Below are positions 14,274-21,719 of a DNA stretch of 57,194 nucleotides, piece by piece. Under the pieces are notes generated by a model. It did no database searches. It was not told the DNA's origin and saw only the letters and a program-made list of their open reading frames with translations. The DNA is from a virus, in the IMG/VR virus record IMGVR_UViG_3300046616_000599, positions 1 through 57,194 of that record. One strand, 5' to 3'. The translations under genes and the position numbers were made by a program. How positions within the stretch are numbered: the stretch's first letter is position 1; every line of letters begins with the position of its first letter.

Positions 14274-15038
14274 TCAGTCGTAGATGCCGTAGCTGAAATC
14301 ATCCTCATCGCAGTCAACGACGATTTTCGAAGATCCGAAATAGAGCGCGGCGACCATTTTTTCGAAGGCTGAACGGAATTTCAGGGTCTGGCTGATCTTC
14401 TCGTTGTCAATTTTGGCGGCGTACACAGAGCCCACCTCATGACCTTTTTCGTTACGGTCTTTCCCGTTACGGTCGAAGCTGATGTGGATCGCATTGTCGA
14501 GCATGTACTCGCTGCGCTCAGTGCTTCTCGAGTAGGTCGAAATCCCGTGATCCTTTGGCTTCTTGTCGAAGTAGATGTGCAGGCCGCCGTAGTCGGATGG
14601 CTGGAAACGGATGTCTGGGGCTTCCCAATGCTCTTCCGCTGCCGACTCTTTGTGGTCTTCGACGAACGCTTCCAGTAGATCCTGCAAACTGATCACTTCG
14701 GGCAGCGCATCTTTGTTCAGCACTTCATCGATCTGCTTCTGCGCGAGGCGCACCATGTCAGCTTCGACGCCGCTGTTTTCCCACTTCTCCTTCAAAGCAG
14801 CAGCGATCATGGCGTTGTAGCGAGTCAGTTCAAAGATTTCGGTCAAATTGGCCGGCAGTGCGGCCTTGATTGCCTCTTCAACCTGCTTGCCCATGTCGCC
14901 GTAACGGCCGAAGCAATTGTCGACCACGCTGGTGAACATCTTCTTTACATGCTCATCGATGATTTCGACTGGCTTGTCGCTGTTTACGAAAGCAGTGACG
15001 CGCTCGGCGAGCAGCGATTGAAGTGTTTGTTCGCTCAT
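14274..15038 (-). CDS. Hypothetical phage early protein
   Basis: ATG at 15038 follows GGAGCATCAT. The 254-residue acidic protein has a helical N-terminal half and a more beta-rich second half (GGLHIYFDKKPKDHGISTYS, then HISFDRNGKD) ending in an acidic tail. It is near the promoter end of the leftward operon and should be expressed early. Not recognised. Confidence 0.7.
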   Translation of the reverse strand: MSEQTLQSLLAERVTAFVNSDKPVEIIDEHVKKMFTSVVDNCFGRYGDMGKQVEEAIKAALPANLTEIFELTRYNAMIAAALKEKWENSGVEADMVRLAQKQIDEVLNKDALPEVISLQDLLEAFVEDHKESAAEEHWEAPDIRFQPSDYGGLHIYFDKKPKDHGISTYSRSTERSEYMLDNAIHISFDRNGKDRNEKGHEVGSVYAAKIDNEKISQTLKFRSAFEKMVAALYFGSSKIVVDCDEDDFSYGIYD

Positions 15039-15108
15039 ATGATGCTCCGTGCTTGATCGGTTGTTTTCCCAATGCACCCGTCACCAGGTGCATCAGTGAA
15101 AAGGCCCG

Positions 15109-15306
15109 TCATGCAGCCGCCAAATCGCGGCGCTCCAACTCTTCGAGGATTGCGGCTTGTGCAATTGGCGCGCTCCACAGCTCGGCTGCAAACTCAAGGT
15201 CGTGAAGCTCAAAGGTCGTCCAGTCGCGAAGCGAATACATTTCATCGCGCTCGATAGCGTTGACCATGCGGCGTTGAAAAGCTTCTTTGGTGGCTGAATA
15301 AGTCAT
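15109..15306 (-). CDS. Small phage protein, first gene after PL
   Basis: ATG at 15306 follows CAGGAGCAAGACGA. The 65-residue product begins TYSATKEAFQRRMVNAIERD and ends with a helix of AQAAILEELERRD type. It is the first plausible coding gene downstream of PL, with about 315 bases of leader before it. Proteins here often modify transcription or host functions, but no motif identifies this one. Confidence 0.65.
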   Translation of the reverse strand: MTYSATKEAFQRRMVNAIERDEMYSLRDWTTFELHDLEFAAELWSAPIAQAAILEELERRDLAAA

Positions 15307-15622
15307 TCGTCTTGCTCCTGCCTGGTTGTCATCCCAAAGCCCGCTCAATGAACGGGCTTCAGTGATGCTTTCCGCCGTAACCCGCTACTGGCGCAGTCAC
15401 CGGCTTGAATCTCAAATTGTTTCTCCGACCGCGACTCTGTCCGCCGGAAAACTGGATTTGGCGCTTTACGCTGCACGCCCGGGTCAGTTGCCAACCCTCT
15501 GAACCGTTGAGGCCGGTTCATCGCTGCCTTCGAATCTGGGCCGGTGGTGATCCGGCAAGGTAATGCGGTATCGCTAAAGAGCGGCGCGGCTTTCGCTGCT
15601 GGGCCGGTATTTGCGTTGGCTT
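15307..15622 (-). other. PL leader region, likely untranslated
   Basis: Transcription from PL would start near 15622 and first reach a gene at 15306. A frame through this stretch has its ATG (15638) inside the operator and upstream of the expected start point, so PL transcripts could not use it. The stretch is GC-rich and may be a structured leader. Confidence 0.4.
15335..15358 (-). terminator. Attenuator-like hairpin in the PL leader
   Basis: On the minus strand AGCCCGTTC and GAGCGGGCT form a 9-bp stem (one G-U pair) with a 3-base loop, then a weak T tract. It lies between PL and the first gene, so leftward transcription may need readthrough or antitermination. Confidence 0.5.
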
Positions 15623-15623
15623 G

Positions 15624-15703
15624 TGGTAAATTTACCATTTGGAAATTGCCTGTCAATGCATATTGGTAAATAAATTGGTAAACAAAATTCCATTTTAGGT
15701 AAA
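15624..15703. promoter_or_regulatory. Operator cluster at PL
   Basis: TGGTAAATTTACCA (15624..15637) is a perfect 14-bp palindrome over the PL -10. Further TGGTAAA half-sites lie at 15664..15670 and 15676..15682, and AGGTAAA at 15697..15703. The same half-site recurs at PR, so these are the predicted CI/Cro operators. Confidence 0.75.
15629..15656 (-). promoter_or_regulatory. Leftward early promoter PL
   Basis: On the minus strand TTGACA (15656..15651) is followed after 16 bases by TAAATT (15634..15629). The same TAAATT and 16-base spacing occur at PR. The -10 lies inside the palindromic operator, so repressor binding would block RNA polymerase. Confidence 0.75.
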
Positions 15704-15735
15704 TGCCTGATGTCATTTGTCTTTTCGCGAGCAAC

Positions 15736-15759
15736 AAAAAGCCCGCACGAGGCGGGCTT
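15736..15759 (-). terminator. Terminator of the repressor operon
   Basis: On the minus strand AAGCCCGC and GCGGGCTT pair around 5 bases and are followed by a T run. It separates the repressor operon from PL. Confidence 0.85.
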
Positions 15760-15778
15760 CGAAAGCGTGGCGCGTTAG

Positions 15779-16228
15779 CTAAAGGGCATCTATTTCAGCG
15801 ATCAGTCTATTCATGGACGATTCGTAAGCATTTTTCTCGGCGCTTTCTTCTAGTCCATCGTGCGGGCTACTGAGCCAGTTCATGTATCCAAGCCAGGCCC
15901 CATAGTAATTAGCAAGGGCGGGCTTGAGTTCGGTTCGTCGCAAAACTTCAGTCTTGTAGAAGTCCCGGCCTTTCGGCTTATTCGTATCCACACAGGACTG
16001 GGATGATTGGCTCGCGGAATCCAGTGCCTTTTCGTATTTTTTGCTTGTCTGTCCGCTGTTACGGCCCACCAGAAAAGCCTCGTTGTAAGTGCTCATACTG
16101 GTAATCCAGCAAGCTGCCTTCAGCGCTTCCATCTGCTCAATAAAGTCGAGTTTTGCGTTTGCGGTGTCTGCTTTAGCTCCATTGCTGAGTAGTGCAAGGG
16201 TAAGCAGGGAGGCGATACCGATTTTCAT
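15779..16228 (-). CDS. Secreted hypothetical protein in the repressor operon
   Basis: The 149-residue protein starts MKIGIASLLTLALLSNGAKA, a signal peptide, followed by a helical mature part with two cysteines (ACWIT and QSCVD). GGGGA precedes the ATG. It is downstream of the repressor and a membrane protein, before a terminator, so it is probably expressed in the lysogen as a periplasmic conversion factor. Function unknown. Confidence 0.7.
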   Translation of the reverse strand: MKIGIASLLTLALLSNGAKADTANAKLDFIEQMEALKAACWITSMSTYNEAFLVGRNSGQTSKKYEKALDSASQSSQSCVDTNKPKGRDFYKTEVLRRTELKPALANYYGAWLGYMNWLSSPHDGLEESAEKNAYESSMNRLIAEIDAL

Positions 16229-16255
16229 GAATTACATCCCCAAAGGTTGCGAACC

Positions 16256-16567
16256 TTACCGATCGTAGTGCTTGCCGCCAGTGGAAATAAGATAAAGAGC
16301 TTCTGAGTAAGGCAGTCGCAGGAGGATTTTCGTGTTGTTTACTACAGATCCGATGGCCACGCCGCGACAAAGGATGCTAACGCCGGCCTCGGCGCGGTCA
16401 CACATTGCGTCTGCACTGTCGATGAATTTGGTCTTGTTCAGTCGCAAGATTATCAGCGTACGACCTTCAGGTACTGCGCCAATTGGCGGTACGGCAAAGA
16501 TTGTGATCTGGGTGTAGATGCCTAATGCAACGACGACTAAGAGTGCAGCGATGACAAATGTTCTCAT
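16256..16567 (-). CDS. Membrane-anchored protein in the repressor operon
   Basis: ATG at 16567 follows AAAGGATTCC. The 103-residue protein has an N-terminal membrane segment (FVIAALLVVVALGIYTQITI), then a periplasmic domain with two cysteines (MCDRAE and ILCRGV). It is between the repressor and the secreted protein and likely shares their expression. A surface-exclusion role is possible but not shown. Confidence 0.7.
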   Translation of the reverse strand: MRTFVIAALLVVVALGIYTQITIFAVPPIGAVPEGRTLIILRLNKTKFIDSADAMCDRAEAGVSILCRGVAIGSVVNNTKILLRLPYSEALYLISTGGKHYDR

Positions 16568-16608
16568 GGAATCCTTTCCTTTATGGGTTGAGCAGTTGCG
16601 GGGAGAAG

Positions 16609-17379
16609 TTATCGAGAATACATCGCCCACCAGAACACATGCCCGAGGATTGAGATCTGCTGCTCCTGGATCTGCTGGAACGTGTAGTCCTCGTCGGGAT
16701 GCTCGTCTCGGTTGAAGCTGCGCAGGCGAATCCCAGTCGGGATGCGGTAGACCTGCTTCACGCGCAATTGACCGTTGTGGTTGATGGCGTACATCTCGCC
16801 ATCGACGATGTCACTCAGGGAGTTTTTCCCCACGTTCACGCCTACCGTGGCGCCATCGCGCAGCACGGGCACCATGCTGTTACCGCCTACTTTCACGCAT
16901 TTCGCGTTGCTGAACTGAACGCCGTTGTGGCGCAGGTCCTTTTTGTTGAAGCGCAGGCGCGAGTTGGCGCTTTCCTCAATCGCGAACCTGCCAGATCCGG
17001 CCGCCAGCTCTACTTCATGAAGGAAAGGTACGTAGACCTCATCGTCATCGAGAGGGGTTTCGTCATCCCAAGTCTCGATGGAGGACAACGGAATTTCTAC
17101 TTGAAGCCGGGGTTTTGCGGCATCAGACACCGACGCTACCGATAGCTCGCCCTCACTCAATGGGCGATCAAGCGAACCAGGTGCAAGCCCGCACTTCAAC
17201 TCGAAGTCGCGCGCCATCTTCTCCCCGATATTTCGGAGATGCTCAGCCTTCTCGGTGAAAAGCCGGGAGATGTATGAAGGCTGCTTATCCACCTTTGCGG
17301 CGAAATCAGCGTCTTTCCCCCCGAAATCACGATCAATGACCTGACGGACTCGGGCTCTGCGTATGTCTTTGATTTCCAT
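16609..17379 (-). CDS. CI-type repressor (HTH plus S24 peptidase)
   Basis: The 256-residue protein has an XRE-type HTH at about 5..60 (DFAAKVDKQPSYISRLFTEK) and a LexA/S24 domain with catalytic Ser168 (GGNSMVPVLRDGA) and Lys208 (LRVKQVYR); the cleavage site is probably Ala127-Gly128 (LAAGSG). It should keep PL and PR off and be inactivated by RecA-stimulated self-cleavage after DNA damage. It is divergent from the Cro-like gene, with TGGTAAA repeats between. The ATG has only a weak ribosome-binding site. Confidence 0.93.
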   Translation of the reverse strand: MEIKDIRRARVRQVIDRDFGGKDADFAAKVDKQPSYISRLFTEKAEHLRNIGEKMARDFELKCGLAPGSLDRPLSEGELSVASVSDAAKPRLQVEIPLSSIETWDDETPLDDDEVYVPFLHEVELAAGSGRFAIEESANSRLRFNKKDLRHNGVQFSNAKCVKVGGNSMVPVLRDGATVGVNVGKNSLSDIVDGEMYAINHNGQLRVKQVYRIPTGIRLRSFNRDEHPDEDYTFQQIQEQQISILGHVFWWAMYSR

Positions 17380-17413
17380 CTCCCCATTAGAACCTTTATT
17401 TCCCTTTGGGGAA

Positions 17414-17473
17414 ATTACCTTTACATGGTAAACATTTATGGTAAATTAATGCATAAATGAACCAGAAGGTAAA
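17414..17473. promoter_or_regulatory. Operator cluster at PR
   Basis: TGGTAAA occurs at 17426..17432 and 17439..17445 and AGGTAAA at 17467..17473. The first is part of TTTAC-ATG-GTAAA. These match the PL half-sites and lie between the divergent repressor and Cro-like genes. Confidence 0.75.
17420..17447 (+). promoter_or_regulatory. Rightward early promoter PR
   Basis: TTTACA (17420..17425), 16 bases, then TAAATT (17442..17447), 31 bases before the Cro-like ATG. The layout matches PL, with an operator half-site covering the -10. Confidence 0.7.
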
Positions 17474-17478
17474 TCCAT

Positions 17479-17691
17479 ATGGACTTCCCCACGTACGCAA
17501 AGCAGCTTCCGCGCGGCGGAAGAAAACGCCTCGCCCTCAGCCTCGGCATTCCGGCGAGCTACCTCTCTCGTTTGATCTCTGGCGACCGCTCCATCACTGC
17601 GGAGCGCGCCATTGAAATTGAACACGCAACAGGCGGAAAGGTGACTCGGCAAGAGTGCCTTCCAGATATCCAGTGGAAGAACGCTTCGTAA
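17479..17691 (+). CDS. Cro-like HTH protein
   Basis: The 70-residue protein contains one HTH (GRKRLALSLGIPASYLSRLI, then ITAERAIEIEHATGG), the form of Cro/YdaS proteins. It is the first gene after PR and faces the CI repressor, so it should bind the same operators and favour lytic growth. Two of the operator half-sites lie just upstream of its ribosome-binding site region. Confidence 0.85.
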   Translation: MDFPTYAKQLPRGGRKRLALSLGIPASYLSRLISGDRSITAERAIEIEHATGGKVTRQECLPDIQWKNAS

Positions 17692-17744
17692 GCTCGACCC
17701 GCCATGCCAATCCGTTGAAGCCAGATTAGAAGAGAGCAGTCCCC

Positions 17745-18362
17745 ATGGAAACGTCCAGTCCAAGACACACCGCACAAACCCGTGATCAGGTTCTGGTCGC
17801 GCACGCTCAAAACCAAATCGCACGCACCAGCTTGAGCCAAGACGATTTCGCCCAGGCGTTGAGCCGGGAGATCTGCCTGCGAGTTCCAACAGCCAAGACC
17901 ATCTTGGCAAAGGTCCCGGACTTTGATGAGTTGGCGCGCCTGAACGACGTTGGCGAATTTGTGAAGGCTACAGGCCGATGGTTGAAGCGCGTGCAGCGCT
18001 GGCTGTCCGGTGATCAGGAAATGCCGTCGTGGCTGGAAGAGTCCTGGGTGAGTGCTCTGGAGCCAGAGTATCGCGACCACTGCATCAACGAGTTGGCCGG
18101 GCGCCACGGTCTGACCGGCGCTCGCCAGATGCAGAGCGACCAATGTGCCAACAAAAGCTTCGGTGCGCTGATCCGCGCCCTGGGCGACGTGATCGATACC
18201 GGCAGCGAAGTATTTGACGACCAGGTGATGTGCGAAGAGGACCTACCGCACCTGCCGGCGTTCGCCGAGCAATGCCGTCAGGTTGAAGCGCGGGCAGGGG
18301 AGCTTGGCCGGAAGGCTGAGGCACTGATCGCAAAACACCGACCGAATTTGAAGCTTGCCTGA
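17745..18362 (+). CDS. Hypothetical protein in the CII position
   Basis: The 205-residue helical protein has no motif that I can name; segments include FDELARLNDVGEFVKATG and GARQMQSDQCANKSFGALI. Its position just after Cro is where lambdoid phages keep CII-type regulators, but it is twice the size of CII and no HTH is obvious. Its 3' end precedes a hairpin. Confidence 0.6.
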   Translation: METSSPRHTAQTRDQVLVAHAQNQIARTSLSQDDFAQALSREICLRVPTAKTILAKVPDFDELARLNDVGEFVKATGRWLKRVQRWLSGDQEMPSWLEESWVSALEPEYRDHCINELAGRHGLTGARQMQSDQCANKSFGALIRALGDVIDTGSEVFDDQVMCEEDLPHLPAFAEQCRQVEARAGELGRKAEALIAKHRPNLKLA

Positions 18363-18374
18363 ATCCCGGGCACA

Positions 18375-18400
18375 AAAAAGCCGGGATTGCGCCCCGGCTA
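18375..18400 (-). terminator. Hairpin, T run on the minus strand
   Basis: AGCCGGG (18380..18386) pairs with CCCGGCT (18394..18400). The A run before it gives six Ts on the minus strand, so it would end leftward, antisense transcription in the early rightward operon rather than stop PR. Confidence 0.55.
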
Positions 18401-18427
18401 ATTCATTAACACTTGATGAGGCCAATT

Positions 18428-19222
18428 ATGCATAGCCAACCTACTTCAAGCAATACCCCCAACAGTGTCGCGACACGTTTTTCGAATTCTGAAAACGTGT
18501 CGCGTACCACCATGTCTTCTCGTGAAATTGCCGAGCTGACCGGAAAGCGCCATGACAACGTCAAGCGGACTATGGATACGCTTGCGGCTTCCAAGGTGAT
18601 CGCTTTTCCTCAAATTGAGGAAAATCCCGGATCATTAGGCCGGCCGGGCACGCGCTATCTCGTTGGTAAGCGCGACAGCTTTGTCGTTGTTGCTCAGCTC
18701 AGCCCTGAGTTCACCGCCGCGCTGGTGGATCGCTGGCAGGAGCTGGAAGGGCAGATCGCCCAGCCGCGCGAACTCTCTCGCATGGACCTCATTCAGCTCG
18801 CCTTCGAGGCTGAGCAGCAGCGCCTGCAACTGACAATCCAGGTCGAAGCGCAGGCCTCGAAAATCCACTCCATGGAGAATCTTTTCAAGGAAGGGATGAC
18901 GCACACCCAATTCTGCAAGGGCCTCAATGGGGTCAACGTCATGCAGGTGGGCAAATTCCTTGAGGGCCGGAGCTGGCTCTACAACGAAAGCAAATCCGGC
19001 ATGCGCTTCCGTGTGGCGTCCTACGCCCGCGACAAGTACATGACCGAGCATCAGACGGAAGTCGCCCTCCACGGTAAAGAGCCATTCATTGCCTTCACGC
19101 CGATCTTGCTCAAAAAGGGAGCAGTGCGCCTATACGACCTGTACCTGGCTGGCGCACTGCCCATGAAGAAGAACTGGGACGGGCTGTTTACTCACGACAA
19201 AGCACTGCGTGGTGCAGCATGA
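18428..19222 (+). CDS. Rha-family antirepressor with KilA-C domain
   Basis: ATG at 18428 has GAGG 7 bases upstream; earlier TTG/ATG codons are less likely. The 264-residue protein carries the phage Rha domain at about 30..110 (SSREIAELTGKRHDNVKRTM, then LSPEFTAALVDRWQELEGQ) and an ANT/KilA-C domain at about 150..260 (MTHTQFCKGLNGVNVMQVGK). Rha/ANT proteins are early phage regulators or antirepressors. The first codons contain a perfect 13-bp inverted repeat that may act as an operator or attenuator. Confidence 0.9.
   Translation: MHSQPTSSNTPNSVATRFSNSENVSRTTMSSREIAELTGKRHDNVKRTMDTLAASKVIAFPQIEENPGSLGRPGTRYLVGKRDSFVVVAQLSPEFTAALVDRWQELEGQIAQPRELSRMDLIQLAFEAEQQRLQLTIQVEAQASKIHSMENLFKEGMTHTQFCKGLNGVNVMQVGKFLEGRSWLYNESKSGMRFRVASYARDKYMTEHQTEVALHGKEPFIAFTPILLKKGAVRLYDLYLAGALPMKKNWDGLFTHDKALRGAA
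18469..18504. repeat. Perfect 13-bp inverted repeat inside the Rha gene
   Basis: CGCGACACGTTTT (18469..18481) and AAAACGTGTCGCG (18492..18504) are separated by 10 bases. The 13-mer also occurs at 8936..8948. It begins 41 bases after the start codon. Confidence 0.85.
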
Positions 19223-20148
19223 GCATGGGCCTGATGGTTGCCGCAATGAAACTTCGCGTCGGCAATCCCCTGCGAAAGCTGGTACTCATCAAACTCGCAG
19301 ACAATGCCAGCGATATCGGTGAGTGCTGGCCGTCCTACCAGCACATCGCTGATCAGTGCGAAATTAGCAAGCGGTCTGTCATGAACCATATCACCGCGCT
19401 GTGTGAGTCGGGATTGCTGCGCAAGGAAATCAGGAAGGGTGGACCGAAGGGCAATTCGTCGAATGTTTACTTCCTGACCCTTGAGGGTGGTGCACCTCCT
19501 GCACCAGGGGTAGTGCAGCAGATTCACCAGGGTGGTGTAGTAGGTTCACCCCCTAGTGAATCTCCTGCACCAGGGGGTAGTGCAGGAGCTGCACCCAGAA
19601 CCAGTCACTCTTCTGAACCAGTCAATGAACCGGTCATTGAACCAATTGCACCCCCGGCTTCCGCCGAGGTTGTGCCGGCTCAGTCTCGCAATCTGGTTCT
19701 GGTGGTTGATCGAACCGATACGCCACGGGTCGAGATCCCTGCCGATATGCCAGGCCCAAAAGACCAGTCCTGCAAAACCTTCAAGGTCTGGGCGAACTAC
19801 GCCATGGCCTACCGCAAGCGCTACCACGGTGCTTGGCCGGTGTGGAACGCCAAGGTCGGTGGCCAGCTTGGCCAACTGGTCGACCGCCTCGGCGCCGATG
19901 TCGCCCACCACGTCGCTGCGCACTACCTGAAAACCAGCGACGCCGCTGTACTGCGGAAGTGCCACAGCCTCAACGAACTGTTGGCCAACGCTGAGAGCTA
20001 CCACACCCAGTGGGTGACCGGTCAGCGCATCAACGGCACGACAGCACGCCAGATGGAACGGACCGAAGCGAACGTCTCCGCCGCCGAGCAGGCCGCGCAA
20101 ATGGTCTTGGCCAAGCGCCAAGCAGGGGAGCGCAATGAATACCTTTGA
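19219..20148 (+). CDS. Replication initiator-like protein (HTH)
   Basis: The start overlaps the Rha stop. The 309-residue protein has a winged-helix domain at about 15..90 (CWPSYQHIADQCEISKRSVM, then ALCESGLLRKEIRKGG), a proline/glycine-rich linker of about 90..160 whose DNA contains four iterons, and a C-terminal helical domain. This is the lambda O arrangement, an initiator that binds an origin within its own gene. The following gene would then be the helicase loader. Biochemical role is inferred from architecture. Confidence 0.8.
   Translation: MSMGLMVAAMKLRVGNPLRKLVLIKLADNASDIGECWPSYQHIADQCEISKRSVMNHITALCESGLLRKEIRKGGPKGNSSNVYFLTLEGGAPPAPGVVQQIHQGGVVGSPPSESPAPGGSAGAAPRTSHSSEPVNEPVIEPIAPPASAEVVPAQSRNLVLVVDRTDTPRVEIPADMPGPKDQSCKTFKVWANYAMAYRKRYHGAWPVWNAKVGGQLGQLVDRLGADVAHHVAAHYLKTSDAAVLRKCHSLNELLANAESYHTQWVTGQRINGTTARQMERTEANVSAAEQAAQMVLAKRQAGERNEYL
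19499..19585. repeat. Four iterons, predicted phage origin
   Basis: Imperfect palindromes of CTGCAC-CAGGGGTA-GTGCAG type start at 19499, 19523, 19545 and 19565, about two helical turns apart. The first and fourth are near identical; the second and third are TTCACCAGGGTGGTGTAG and TTCACCCCCTAGTGAA. They lie in the linker-coding part of the initiator gene. Confidence 0.75.
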
Positions 20149-20932
20149 AATGAACGACCAACAGGTTGCCGGGCTAGCTGCAGCGATCTGCGCCACCGCC
20201 GAGGCCATGGGTCAGGAAATGAACCCAGGCACCGCGGCGATGATGGCGGAAGACCTCTGCGCTTACTCAGTGCCCACCGTGAAAGCCGCGCTGAGGGCCT
20301 GCCGTTTCGAGGTGAAGGGCAAGCTGGCCATGGCTGACATTCTCCAGCGCGTGCAGGCCGCTGACGGTCGCCCGGGCAAAGACGAAGCATGGGCGATCGC
20401 CATGACCACAAACGACGAGTTCGAAACGGTGGTACTGACCGACGAGATCCCGCTCGCGCTGGCTGCCGCAAAACCGATTCTCGATGCCGGCGACAAGGTC
20501 GGTGCGCGCATGGCGTTCAACAGCGCTTATGAGCGTTTGGTGGGGCAGGCTCGGGAGGACAACAAAAACATCAATTGGCATGTGTCGGTTGGATTCGACG
20601 CCAACCGCCGCACCCAGGCGATCAACAAGGCAGTGCAGATGCAACGGATCCCACATGAGCGGGGGCAGTTGTACCTGGCCGACTTGAGTGTCGCGCCAGT
20701 TACCGAAGACGGCCGGGCCGTCGTTGCGCTGCTCACCGGTGATGTAACTCGACCTTCGCCAAAACTGCGCGAGAAGCTCGCCGCGGTGAAGGATTCGATG
20801 CTCGCCATGCGCCAAGCATCGGCCGAGGAAAAAACAGAACTGCGAATTCTGGCAGCCAACGAGCTGGCGGATCGCCGGGCGCTGCTGATTCAACAGGCTG
20901 AACAATTGAAAGCAAGGAGTGCGGCTCAATGA
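20135..20932 (+). CDS. Putative helicase loader / replication protein
   Basis: It overlaps the initiator gene by 14 bases. The 265-residue protein starts MNTFEMNDQQVAGLAAAICA, with AAMMAEDLCAYSVPTVKAAL and KLAMADILQRVQAADGRPG, a pattern seen in replication-region proteins of Pseudomonas phages. No Walker motif is visible, so it is not a DnaC-type ATPase; a P-like loader role is inferred from position only. Confidence 0.6.
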   Translation: MNTFEMNDQQVAGLAAAICATAEAMGQEMNPGTAAMMAEDLCAYSVPTVKAALRACRFEVKGKLAMADILQRVQAADGRPGKDEAWAIAMTTNDEFETVVLTDEIPLALAAAKPILDAGDKVGARMAFNSAYERLVGQAREDNKNINWHVSVGFDANRRTQAINKAVQMQRIPHERGQLYLADLSVAPVTEDGRAVVALLTGDVTRPSPKLREKLAAVKDSMLAMRQASAEEKTELRILAANELADRRALLIQQAEQLKARSAAQ

Positions 20933-21321
20933 GCATCGATAAACAGAAGCTCCAGAAGCTGCTGTGGAGTGAAGTCGCCTCCTGGAAGGCTGACTGCGGG
21001 GAGTGGAAGCAAAACGCTGAGGCACTCGGTGAATTCCTCGGTGAAAAAACCGTGGAGGAGGTAGCGCTGGAACTGCTGGCCGAGAACGAGCGACTTACTG
21101 CATTCGAAGAGGGATATGCAACGGCCTGCAACGTCCGCAATCGGCTGATCGGAGAGAACGAGGCGCTGCGCAAAGATGCCGAGCGCTACCGCTGGCTTCA
21201 GCACGGACACAGCGGCTACATCGAGGTCGTCGAATGGATCGGCCCGCACGCTACGGGAATGACTGGCGAAGACCTTGATGCGCTCGTCGATACCGCGATG
21301 AGTAAGGTGGTGAAGCCATGA
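20929..21321 (+). CDS. Phage coiled-coil hypothetical protein
   Basis: The 130-residue protein overlaps its neighbours by 4 bases at both ends. It contains ENEALRKDAERYRWLQHG, the same motif as the leftward early protein at 3091..3417, and ends GEDLDALVDTAMS. This is a common phage family of unknown function. Confidence 0.75.
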   Translation: MSIDKQKLQKLLWSEVASWKADCGEWKQNAEALGEFLGEKTVEEVALELLAENERLTAFEEGYATACNVRNRLIGENEALRKDAERYRWLQHGHSGYIEVVEWIGPHATGMTGEDLDALVDTAMSKVVKP

Positions 21322-21719
21322 ACCCCGAATACACGATCCGCGACCAGCGTGATGTCAACCGCCTCGCAGGTGTGCTGCACACAATCGACCTGAGCAAGCC
21401 GAAGGTTGTGGTGATTCGCGACGAGAAGCGCCCTGACGTCTGCAACCGCAAGATGTGGGCAATGCTCAAGGACGTATCCGAGCAAGTGATCTGGCACGGC
21501 AAGAAGCTGAGCAGTGAGGACTGGAAGTGCCTTTTCAGTGCCTCGCTGGAGAAGCAGCGCGCGGAGCCTGGTCTCGACGGTGGCTTCGTCGTGATGGCCG
21601 TATCGACCCGCAAGCAGTCGCAGAAGTGGTTCAGCGATCTGTTCGAGCTGATGCATGCCTTCGGCGCCGAGCATGACGTTCGATGGACTGAACAGGACAA
21701 ATGGGGAGGGCGGTACTGA
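21318..21719 (+). CDS. ninB: NinB recombination protein
   Basis: The 133-residue protein matches NinB: VNRLAGVLHTIDLSKPKVVVI, NRKMWAMLKDVSEQV, WHGKKLSSEDWKCLFSASL and STRKQSQKWFSDLFELMHAF. Lambda NinB (Orf) assists recombination with annealing proteins and single-strand-binding protein. Its stop overlaps the ninG start (TGATG). Confidence 0.92.
   Translation: MNPEYTIRDQRDVNRLAGVLHTIDLSKPKVVVIRDEKRPDVCNRKMWAMLKDVSEQVIWHGKKLSSEDWKCLFSASLEKQRAEPGLDGGFVVMAVSTRKQSQKWFSDLFELMHAFGAEHDVRWTEQDKWGGRY

Noticed and set aside
13834-14296. Two overlapping plus-strand frames in the gene-poor stretch
   Set aside because: No ribosome-binding sites, unusual composition and no family resemblance.
15345-15737. 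A 130-codon minus-strand frame (MVNLPQANA from 15638) as a protein gene
   Set aside because: Its ATG lies in the PL operator and upstream of the predicted transcription start, with a poor ribosome-binding site. Treated as leader sequence.
19499-19585. Short repeats as a CRISPR array
   Set aside because: The units are palindromic, about 20 bp, nearly contiguous and in a coding region; they are iterons. No CRISPR array was found in the window.
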